From contig JAFTPT010000021.1 of assembly GCA_017463155.1 (NCBI GenBank), positions 1 to 64,000 of the forward strand: a stretch of 64,000 nt of DNA, given 5' to 3'. The stretch's first letter is position 1. Every line of letters starts with the position of its first letter. Position numbers and translations under genes: made by a program. The DNA comes from Blautia sp. (GTDB taxonomy: Bacteria; Bacillota; Clostridia; Lachnospirales; Lachnospiraceae). The notes beneath the pieces are model-generated. The model saw only the letters and a program-made list of their open reading frames with translations. It searched no databases and was not told where the DNA came from. Shown one piece after another: positions 57,218-64,000 of this stretch.

Positions 57218-60200
57218 TCAGGAGGTTTTTTCGAGGTTTTTGACGGCGGTGGACAGCATCAGCTTGATCCGGTTCAGCTGGTTGACCTCGCTGGCGCCGG
57301 GATCGTAGTCGATGGCCACGATGTTGGCGGTCGGATGGGTCCGGCGGATCTCCTTGATGACGCCCTTGCCAACGATGTGGTTCGGCAGGCAGCCGAAGGG
57401 CTGGATGCAGACGATGTTCGGCACACCGCCGTGGATCAGCTCCAGCATCTCACCGGTCAGGAACCAGCCTTCACCGGTCTGGTTGCCCGTGGATACGATG
57501 GGGGAGGCCATGCGGGCCAGCTCCCGGATATCCGCGGAAGGGGTAAAATGCCGGCTGGCCGCGAGGGCTTCGTCGGCGGTCCTGCGGATCCAGTCGATGC
57601 CTTTGACGCCCCAGTTGGCGATGGTCGCCTTGGTTTTTTTGAAGCCCAGGGCATCCACCTTGAAATTCTGGTTGTACAGACAATAGTTCATAAAATCGAT
57701 CAGGTCAGGCACCACGGCCTCCGCGCCCTCGGCCTCCAGAAGATCGGCCAGGTGATTGTTGGCGGCGGGCATGAATTTGACCAGGATCTCACCGACGATG
57801 CCGACCCGCGGCTTCTTTTCGCCGGTGACCGGAATGGTGTCGAAGTCGTGGACCATCTCGCGGCACATCTTCTTAAACTGGCTGTGGCTCACGCTGCTCC
57901 CCTGGACAAAGGAGATGACGCGCTGCTCCCAGATCTTGTGCTTGCGGTTGACAATGCCTTTTTCCACCTCGTAGGGACGCATCCGGTAGGTGCATTTCAT
58001 GAGGATGTCGCCGAACACGGCCGCGTAGCAGACCCGCTTGATGAGCGGCAGGGTCAGCTTGAAGCCGGGGTTGCTCTCCAGACCGCTTAGGTTCAGCGAG
58101 ATCACGGGCACCTGCTCCATGTTGGCTTTTTTGAGGGCCCTGCGGATAAAGGCAATATAGTTGGAGGCACGGCAGCCTCCCCCGGTCTGCGTCATCAGGA
58201 CCGCGGTCTTGTCAAGGTCGTATTTGCCGGACAGCAGCTCGTCCATGATCTGTCCGACCACAATCAGGGACGGATAGCAGGCGTCGTTGTTGACATATTT
58301 AAGACCTACGTCAACCGCGCCCTTGTTGTCGTTCTTCATGACCTGAAGGTTGTAGCCGCAGGTGTTGAAGGCCGCCTGGAACAGCGAAAAATGGATCGGA
58401 GACATCTGCGGGCAGAGGATTGTGTAATCCTTGCGCATCTCCTTGGTAAAGACCACCTTCTCGATGGAGGACGGCTCGACCACGCGTTCCTTTTTCTGCC
58501 GTTCCTTGGCACGCAGGGCGGCCAGAAGCGAGCGCACACGGATCCTCGCGGCGCCGAGGTTGTTGACCTCATCGATCTTCAGGCAGGTGTAGATCTTGCC
58601 GCTCCGCTCCAGGATCTCATAGACCTGGTCGGTGGTGACGGCGTCCAGTCCGCAGCCGAAGGAGTTGAGCTGGATCAGGTCCAGGTCCTCCCGGGTCTTG
58701 ACATAATTGGCGGCGGCATACAGCCTGGAGTGGTACATCCACTGGTCGTTGACACGGATGGGCCGCTCCACGGGCACCAGATGGGAGACGGAATCCTCCG
58801 TGAGCACCGCCACGCCGAAGCTGTTGATCAGGTCCGGGATCCCGTGATGGATCTCCGGGTCGATGTGGTACGGCCGGCCGGCGAGCACGATGCCGCGGCG
58901 GCCTGTCTCTTCGAGATAGGAAAGGGTCTCCTCGCCCTTCTTTTCGATGTCATGGCGGACCTGTTCCATCTCGGCCCAGCCCTTGTGGGCGGCGGCGCGG
59001 ACTTCCGCGGCCGGGAGGTCCGGGAAGACCTCGACCAGACGGTCGGTCAGGATCGCTTCCGAGGTGAAGGCCATGAACGGATTCCTGAAATCGATGGAAG
59101 GATCGTGCAGTTCATCCACATTGTTCTTGATGTTCTCCGCGTAGGAGGTGACGATCGGGCAGTTGTAGTGGTTGACTGCGTCCGGGAATTCGTTCCGTTC
59201 GTAGGGAATGCAGGGATAGAAGATGAACTTCACGCCGTTCCGGATCAGCCAGGTCACGTGGCCGTGGGCCAGCTTGGCCGGATAGCATTCCGACTCGCTT
59301 GGGATAGATTCGATCCCCAGCTCGTAGATCTTGCGGTTGGAGGTGGGAGAAAGCACCACCTCATAGGAAAGCTCCGTAAAGAAGGTATACCAGAAGGGAT
59401 AGTTCTCAAACATGTTGAGGACCCTCGGGATACCGACCTTGCCGCGGCGTGCTTTGTCCGGCGGCAGGGGCTCGTAGGAGAAGAGCCTCTTGTATTTGTA
59501 CTCGAACAGGTTCGGGATGTTGTCCTTGTTCTTCTCTTTGCCCAGGCCGCGCTCGCAGCGGTTGCCGCTGATGTACTGACGTCCGCCGGAGAATTTGTTG
59601 ATGGTGAGCCGGCAGCTGTTGGTGCAGCCGCGGCAGTTGGCCATCCGCGTCGTGTACTCCAGCGAATTGATCTTGTCGATGGAGAGCATCGTGGTCCCGG
59701 TGCCTTCCTCGTAGCGCTCCCTGGCGATGAGGGCGGCGCCGAAGGCCCCCATGATCCCGGCAATGTCGGGCCGGATGGCTTCGCAGTTGGCGATCCGTTC
59801 AAAGCTCCGCAGCACGGCGTCGTTGTAGAAGGTTCCTCCCTGCACGACGATGTGGCGTCCGAGCTCCGAAGCGTCCGAGACCTTGATGACCTTGTAGAGC
59901 GCGTTCTTTATGACGGAGTAGGCCAGGCCGGCGGAAATGTCGGAAACCTCCGCGCCTTCCTTCTGGGCCTGCTTGACCTTGGAGTTCATGAACACGGTGC
60001 AGCGGGTCCCGAGGTCGATGGGGTGCTTCGCAAACAGAGCGGCTTTCGCGAAATCCTGCACGGAGTAGTTAAGGGACTTGGCGAAGGTCTCTATAAAGGA
60101 ACCGCAGCCAGAGGAGCAGGCCTCGTTCAGCTGAACGCTGTCGACGGTCTGGTTTTTGATCTTGATGCATTTCATGTCCTGCCCGCCGATGTCGAGGATG

Positions 60201-61447
60201 CAGTCTACATCCGGATCAAAAAAGGCAGCGGCATAGTAGTGGGAGACGGTCTCCACCTCTCCCTCGTCCAGTAAAAGGGCGGCCTTGATCAGGGCTTCGC
60301 CGTAGCCGGTGGAGCAGGAATAAGCGATCCGGGCCTTTTCGGGAAGGAGCGAGTAGATCTCCTGGATGGAACGGATCGTGGTCTTTAACGGATTTCCGTT
60401 GTTGTTGCTGTAGAAGGAATACAGAAGGGTCCCGTTCTCACCGATGAGGGCGGTCTTGGTGGTGGTCGAACCGGCGTCGATGCCGAGATAACAGTTTCCT
60501 TCGTAGGTCGAAAGCTCGCCGGTCGCTACCTTGTAGGCACTCTGCCGTTCATGGAAAGCCTGATAGTCCTTCTCGCTTGCGAACAGCGGCTCCATACGGG
60601 CCACCTCGAAATCAAGCTTGATGGAATTGTGCAGACGCTCCTGCAGCTCGGACAGATCCACGACGACGTCGGTTTTGGCGTTCATGGCGGAGCCCATGGC
60701 CGCGAACAGGTGGGAGTTGGCGGGCGTGATGGCATGCTCGTCATCCAGCTTTAATGTACGGATAAAGGCGGCCTTCAGCTCGGGCAGGAAGTGCAGCGGT
60801 CCGCCCAGGAAGGCGACGTGGCCGCGGATCGGCTTGCCGCAGGCAAGGCCCGAGATGGTCTGGTTGACCACCGCCTGGAAGATGGAGGCGGCCAGGTCCT
60901 CCTTGGTGGCACCGTCGTTGATCAGCGGCTGGATGTCCGTCTTGGCGAAGACGCCGCAGCGGGCCGCGATCGGGTAGACGGCCTTGTAATTCCGGGCATA
61001 GTCGTTCAGGCCGGACGCGTCGCACTGCAGAAGGGACGCCATCTGGTCGATAAAGGAACCGGTACCGCCGGCACAGATCCCGTTCATGCGCTGCTCGATA
61101 TTTCCGCCTTCAAAGTAGATGATCTTGGCATCCTCACCGCCCAGCTCGATCGCGACATCCGTCTGGGGCGCGATCTTCTGCAGCGCGCTTGATACGGCGA
61201 TCACCTCCTGCACGAAGGGAATCTCCAGGTGGTTGGCCAGCGTCAGTCCGCCGGACCCCGTGATGACCGGAGATGCCTTGATCTCGCCCAGTTCGTTGAT
61301 GGCTTTGCCGAGAAGATCCGCAAGCGTATCCTGTATATTGGCATAATGACGCGCATAGTCCGAAAAACACAGCGTGTCATTTTCATCGAGAATGGCGATC
61401 TTGACCGTCGTGGAACCGATATCGATCCCGAGTGTATAATTCTTCAT
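57218..61447 (-). CDS. Large 2-hydroxyacyl-CoA dehydratase activase-related protein
   Basis: 1409 residues. Two ASKHA ATPase domains of the BcrAD/BadFG type come first ([15 protein letters not shown] at residue 4 and [15 protein letters not shown] near 320), each with later [13 protein letters not shown] phosphate motifs and GTGSFI/GCGSFIE loops. A Cys segment ([14 protein letters not shown]) follows near residue 620, then a DUF2229/HgdB-like region to the end. Homologues are widespread in anaerobes; the reaction is unknown. A role as a low-potential ATP-driven electron donor is a family-based guess. ATG at 61447 is used, 13 bases after AAAGGAGG. Confidence 0.9.
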   Translation of the reverse strand: MKNYTLGIDIGSTTVKIAILDENDTLCFSDYARHYANIQDTLADLLGKAINELGEIKASPVITGSGGLTLANHLEIPFVQEVIAVSSALQKIAPQTDVAIELGGEDAKIIYFEGGNIEQRMNGICAGGTGSFIDQMASLLQCDASGLNDYARNYKAVYPIAARCGVFAKTDIQPLINDGATKEDLAASIFQAVVNQTISGLACGKPIRGHVAFLGGPLHFLPELKAAFIRTLKLDDEHAITPANSHLFAAMGSAMNAKTDVVVDLSELQERLHNSIKLDFEVARMEPLFASEKDYQAFHERQSAYKVATGELSTYEGNCYLGIDAGSTTTKTALIGENGTLLYSFYSNNNGNPLKTTIRSIQEIYSLLPEKARIAYSCSTGYGEALIKAALLLDEGEVETVSHYYAAAFFDPDVDCILDIGGQDMKCIKIKNQTVDSVQLNEACSSGCGSFIETFAKSLNYSVQDFAKAALFAKHPIDLGTRCTVFMNSKVKQAQKEGAEVSDISAGLAYSVIKNALYKVIKVSDASELGRHIVVQGGTFYNDAVLRSFERIANCEAIRPDIAGIMGAFGAALIARERYEEGTGTTMLSIDKINSLEYTTRMANCRGCTNSCRLTINKFSGGRQYISGNRCERGLGKEKNKDNIPNLFEYKYKRLFSYEPLPPDKARRGKVGIPRVLNMFENYPFWYTFFTELSYEVVLSPTSNRKIYELGIESIPSESECYPAKLAHGHVTWLIRNGVKFIFYPCIPYERNEFPDAVNHYNCPIVTSYAENIKNNVDELHDPSIDFRNPFMAFTSEAILTDRLVEVFPDLPAAEVRAAAHKGWAEMEQVRHDIEKKGEETLSYLEETGRRGIVLAGRPYHIDPEIHHGIPDLINSFGVAVLTEDSVSHLVPVERPIRVNDQWMYHSRLYAAANYVKTREDLDLIQLNSFGCGLDAVTTDQVYEILERSGKIYTCLKIDEVNNLGAARIRVRSLLAALRAKERQKKERVVEPSSIEKVVFTKEMRKDYTILCPQMSPIHFSLFQAAFNTCGYNLQVMKNDNKGAVDVGLKYVNNDACYPSLIVVGQIMDELLSGKYDLDKTAVLMTQTGGGCRASNYIAFIRRALKKANMEQVPVISLNLSGLESNPGFKLTLPLIKRVCYAAVFGDILMKCTYRMRPYEVEKGIVNRKHKIWEQRVISFVQGSSVSHSQFKKMCREMVHDFDTIPVTGEKKPRVGIVGEILVKFMPAANNHLADLLEAEGAEAVVPDLIDFMNYCLYNQNFKVDALGFKKTKATIANWGVKGIDWIRRTADEALAASRHFTPSADIRELARMASPIVSTGNQTGEGWFLTGEMLELIHGGVPNIVCIQPFGCLPNHIVGKGVIKEIRRTHPTANIVAIDYDPGASEVNQLNRIKLMLSTAVKNLEKTS

Positions 61448-61494
61448 AAAAAAAGAGAAGCCTCCTTTTGTGTCAATCAAGGTGTATCAAAATA

Positions 61495-61523
61495 TTATAC
61501 GATATCACTTTGAAAATGGCAAC
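61495..61523 (-). promoter_or_regulatory. Promoter of the activase-related gene
   Basis: Minus strand: TTGCCA (61523-61518), 17 bases, TATAAT (61500-61495), about 48 bases before the start codon. Confidence 0.75.
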
Positions 61524-61563
61524 AGTTTCATGCATCAAACTTCCGGCCTCCTGCGTAAAGGGA

Positions 61564-61592
61564 TTGCACACGGGGCTTTTTTTCTATATAAT
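61564..61592 (+). promoter_or_regulatory. Promoter of tgt
   Basis: TTGCAC (61564-61569), 17 bases, TATAAT (61587-61592), about 68 bases before the start. It diverges from the activase promoter. Confidence 0.75.
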
Positions 61593-61659
61593 GAAGAAAC
61601 AGGCGGAAAGAACGCCTGGGTAAAAAAGACGATTGAAAGGCCGGAAGGCCGGAGGAACT

Positions 61660-62817
61660 ATGGCAGAATATGAACTGATCCGGACGGAGGGACGTGCCAA
61701 GAGAGGACGCTTCCACACCGTTCACGGAACGATCGAAACACCGGTTTTTATGAACGTGGGAACCATCGGCGCCATCAAAGGCGCCGTTTCCACGATGGAC
61801 TTAAAGGAGATCGGCACCCAGGTGCAGCTCTCGAACACGTACCACCTGCATGTGCGCCCGGGCGACAGGATCGTTAAAAAGCTGGGCGGACTGCATAAAT
61901 TCATGGTCTGGGACCGGCCCATCCTGACAGACTCGGGAGGATTCCAGGTCTTCTCCCTGGCGGGACTCCGCAAGATCCGTGAGGAGGGCGTGACGTTCCA
62001 GTCCCACATCGACGGACACCGGATCTTCATGGGCCCGGAGGAGAGCATGCAGATCCAGTCGAACCTGGGCTCCACGATCGCGATGGCCTTTGACGAATGC
62101 CCCAGCAGCATGGCGGACAGGGACTATGTGCAGAACTCCGTGGACCGCACCACCCGGTGGCTCAGGCGCTGCAAGACCGAGATGGACCGGCTGAACAGCC
62201 TGCCGGATACCCTCAACAGGGAACAGCTTCTGTTCGGGATCAACCAGGGAGCGATCTACGAGGATATCCGTATCCGGCATGCACAGGAGATCGCGGAGAT
62301 GGATCTTGACGGATATGCGGTCGGAGGACTGGCGGTCGGGGAGACCCACGCGCAGATGTACCACATCCTCGACGAGGTGGTCCCGCATCTTCCGCAGAAC
62401 AAGCCCACCTATCTGATGGGCGTCGGTACGCCGGCCAATATTCTCGAAAGCGTGGAGCGGGGGATCGATTTCTTTGACTGTGTCTATCCGAGCAGAAACG
62501 GACGCCATGGCCATGTGTACACCAATCACGGCAAGATGAACCTGTTTAATTCACAGTATGAACTGGATATGCGTCCCATCGAGGAGGGCTGCGGCTGTCC
62601 GGCCTGCCGGCACTACTCGAGGGCTTACATCCGCCATCTTCTGAAGGCGAAGGAGATGCTGGGTATGCGCCTCTGTGTTCTGCATAACCTGTATTTTTAT
62701 AACCATCTGATGGAGGAGATCAGGGACGCACTTGACGCCGGGACCTTCGCCGAATTCAAAAAAATGCGCCTTGCCGGTTTCGAGGAGGGTAAGATCGCGT
62801 CCGACCGTTCTTTGTAG
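61660..62817 (+). CDS. tgt: Queuine/preQ1 tRNA-guanine transglycosylase
   Basis: 385-residue Tgt, exchanging guanine 34 in tRNAs for preQ1. TIM-barrel active-site segments are visible: TDSGGFQVFSL (catalytic Asp), GGLAVGE, and FDCVYPSRNGRHG (nucleophile Asp). The C-terminal zinc site is C-x-C-x2-C plus His in CGCPACRHYSRAY and VLHNLYFYNHLM. ATG at 61660 follows CGGAGGAACT. Confidence 0.96.
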   Translation: MAEYELIRTEGRAKRGRFHTVHGTIETPVFMNVGTIGAIKGAVSTMDLKEIGTQVQLSNTYHLHVRPGDRIVKKLGGLHKFMVWDRPILTDSGGFQVFSLAGLRKIREEGVTFQSHIDGHRIFMGPEESMQIQSNLGSTIAMAFDECPSSMADRDYVQNSVDRTTRWLRRCKTEMDRLNSLPDTLNREQLLFGINQGAIYEDIRIRHAQEIAEMDLDGYAVGGLAVGETHAQMYHILDEVVPHLPQNKPTYLMGVGTPANILESVERGIDFFDCVYPSRNGRHGHVYTNHGKMNLFNSQYELDMRPIEEGCGCPACRHYSRAYIRHLLKAKEMLGMRLCVLHNLYFYNHLMEEIRDALDAGTFAEFKKMRLAGFEEGKIASDRSL

Positions 62818-62836
62818 AAAAAATCAGGAAAAGGTC

Positions 62837-62865
62837 TTGAAGTCGCGGGATTTTTTGTGTATCAT
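62837..62865 (+). promoter_or_regulatory. Promoter of yajC
   Basis: TTGAAG (62837-62842), 17 bases, TATCAT (62860-62865), about 90 bases before the start. Confidence 0.55.
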
Positions 62866-62955
62866 AAGGACTAGTGTTTTTACAGACTGCCTAAGAGCAG
62901 GTCCGGGCTGCATAAAACAGCCTGTCAGAGCAAGAAATATACAGGAGGATTACAG

Positions 62956-63255
62956 ATGGACGCATCAGGTGGAGTAGGAATGGGTTTTACCCTTATTTGG
63001 ATCGTTGTATTGTTCGGTATCATGTATTTTCTGATGATCCGGCCGCAGAGAAAAGAGCAGAAGCGGATGACAGCCATGCTGAACAGCATGGAGGTCGGTG
63101 ACAGCGTGGTCACCACAAGCGGCTTTTACGGCGTGATCATCGATATGACGGAAGAGGATGTCATCGTAGAATTCGGTAACAACCGTAACTGCCGTATCCC
63201 CATGAGGAAGCAGGCTATCGCCGAAGTAGAGAAGGCAGATCAGGCCTCTGCATGA
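62956..63255 (+). CDS. yajC: Preprotein translocase subunit YajC
   Basis: 99 residues with one N-terminal transmembrane helix (about 6-26, ending [13 protein letters not shown], the family signature) and a cytoplasmic domain ([14 protein letters not shown]). It is an accessory of the SecDF-YajC complex. secD and secF, which often follow, are not present; ilvD comes next after a terminator. ATG behind CAGGAGGATTACAG. Confidence 0.93.
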   Translation: MDASGGVGMGFTLIWIVVLFGIMYFLMIRPQRKEQKRMTAMLNSMEVGDSVVTTSGFYGVIIDMTEEDVIVEFGNNRNCRIPMRKQAIAEVEKADQASA

Positions 63256-63261
63256 GTAAAA

Positions 63262-63296
63262 GGCAGACACTGGGTGACGGTGTCTGTCTTTCTTTA
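63262..63296 (+). terminator. Terminator after yajC
   Basis: GGCAGACAC pairs with GTGTCTGTC (one G-T) around a nine-base loop, followed by TTTCTTT. Confidence 0.75.
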
Positions 63297-63338
63297 AAAA
63301 AGGAAACAGGATCGTTTTCCGGAGGAAAGGATGAGACT

Positions 63339-64000
63339 ATGAAGAGTGATGCAGTAAAAAAAGGCTCTCAGCAGGCACCCCATCGATCGCTTTTTAACGC
63401 CCTCGGAATGACCAAAGAGGAGATGGAGCGTCCCATGGTCGGGATCGTCAGCTCCTACAACGAGATCGTACCGGGTCATATGAATATCGATAAGATCGTG
63501 GCGGCTGTTAAGCTTGGCGTTGCCATGGCGGGCGGCACCCCGGTCGTATTTCCGGCCATCGCGGTCTGTGACGGGATCGCCATGGGCCATGTAGGCATGA
63601 AGTATTCACTCGTGACCCGCGACCTGATCGCGGATTCCACCGAGAGCATGGCGCTGGCGCATCAGTTTGACGCCCTTGTCATGGTCCCGAACTGTGACAA
63701 GAATGTTCCGGGCCTTCTGATGGCAGCGGCGCGCATCAACGTGCCGACGGTCTTTGTGAGCGGCGGCCCCATGATGGCCGGCCGGATCGACGGACATAAG
63801 ACGAGCCTTTCCAGCATGTTCGAGGCGGTCGGCGCCTACGCGGCCGGCACCATCAGCGAGGACAAGCTTACGGAATACGAGAATAAGACATGTCCTACCT
63901 GCGGTTCCTGCTCCGGCATGTATACAGCCAACAGCATGAACTGCCTGACAGAGGCGCTCGGCATGGGCCTTCCGGGCAACGGTACGATCCCGGCTGTCTA
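63339..64000 (+). CDS. ilvD: Dihydroxy-acid dehydratase IlvD (N-terminal part, runs off the window)
   Basis: About 220 residues of IlvD are visible, the Fe-S dehydratase of valine, leucine and isoleucine synthesis. Signature segments are [20 protein letters not shown] (first cluster cysteine) and the [19 protein letters not shown] motif (second cluster site). ATG at 63339 follows CGGAGGAAAGGATGAGACT. The gene is intact up to the edge at 64000. Confidence 0.95.
   Translation, partial: MKSDAVKKGSQQAPHRSLFNALGMTKEEMERPMVGIVSSYNEIVPGHMNIDKIVAAVKLGVAMAGGTPVVFPAIAVCDGIAMGHVGMKYSLVTRDLIADSTESMALAHQFDALVMVPNCDKNVPGLLMAAARINVPTVFVSGGPMMAGRIDGHKTSLSSMFEAVGAYAAGTISEDKLTEYENKTCPTCGSCSGMYTANSMNCLTEALGMGLPGNGTIPAV

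Noticed and set aside
58391..60274. 627-residue open frame on the plus strand
   Set aside because: Antisense to the large activase gene, whose motifs are clear; Asp/Val/Gly-rich shadow.

Overview
The window looks like a chromosomal segment of a fairly GC-rich member of the Clostridia, most likely Lachnospiraceae. This rests on strong AGGAGG ribosome sites, TTGACA-17-TATAAT promoters, the gene families present (ClpX, HtrA, LCP protein, SpoVB/MurJ-like flippase, large 2-hydroxyacyl-CoA dehydratase activase homologue), a tmRNA tag ending in YALAA, and a fucose/rhamnose-propanediol microcompartment. No rRNA is present, so the assignment is an inference from gene content.

Layout. 1-139: 3' end of a group II intron, with the last codons of its reverse transcriptase, lying just upstream of a two-subunit fumarate hydratase (176-1581). 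1582-2447: a cobalamin riboswitch with its own promoter and terminator, then a small Cys-rich protein; a PHP hydrolase follows on the minus strand. 3460-20392: a 17-kb bacterial microcompartment (BMC) locus. 20404-28840: a carboxypeptidase, then a cell-surface polysaccharide cluster (three GT2-family glycosyltransferases, a polyprenyl-phosphate sugar transferase, an LCP ligase). 28948-33685: HtrA, ClpX, a zinc-ribbon protein and a secreted FN3-SGNH protein. 33804-38548: tRNA-Leu, an aldo/keto reductase, two secreted cell-wall proteins, tmRNA, Dtd. 38577-50497: a response regulator and a histidine kinase separated by about 10 kb of accessory genes. 50522-57117: GH94 phosphorylase, HisHF, Ung, a flippase, a zincin. 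57218-64000: a 1409-residue activase-like protein, Tgt, YajC and the start of IlvD.

The BMC locus is the centre of interest. It encodes a B12-dependent diol dehydratase (PduCDE) with reactivase (PduGH), cobalamin reductase (PduS) and adenosyltransferase (PduO), propionaldehyde dehydrogenase (PduP), phosphotransacylase (PduL), propanol dehydrogenase (PduQ) and a shell set (PduU, four BMC-H, PduN, PduT). It also encodes a class II fuculose/rhamnulose-1-phosphate-type aldolase and a zinc alcohol dehydrogenase, both with encapsulation-peptide tails. The likely pathway is deoxysugar 1-phosphate to lactaldehyde, 1,2-propanediol, propionaldehyde, then propanol and propionyl-phosphate. Aldolase-bearing compartments are best known with a glycyl-radical diol dehydratase, so this is a hybrid layout. 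No PduB-type shell trimer is present, and the regulator is DeoR-type, a family that usually senses sugar phosphates.

A family of long perfect hairpins recurs four times between genes, and the 3' end of the tmRNA gene has extra partial copies in both orientations beside it.
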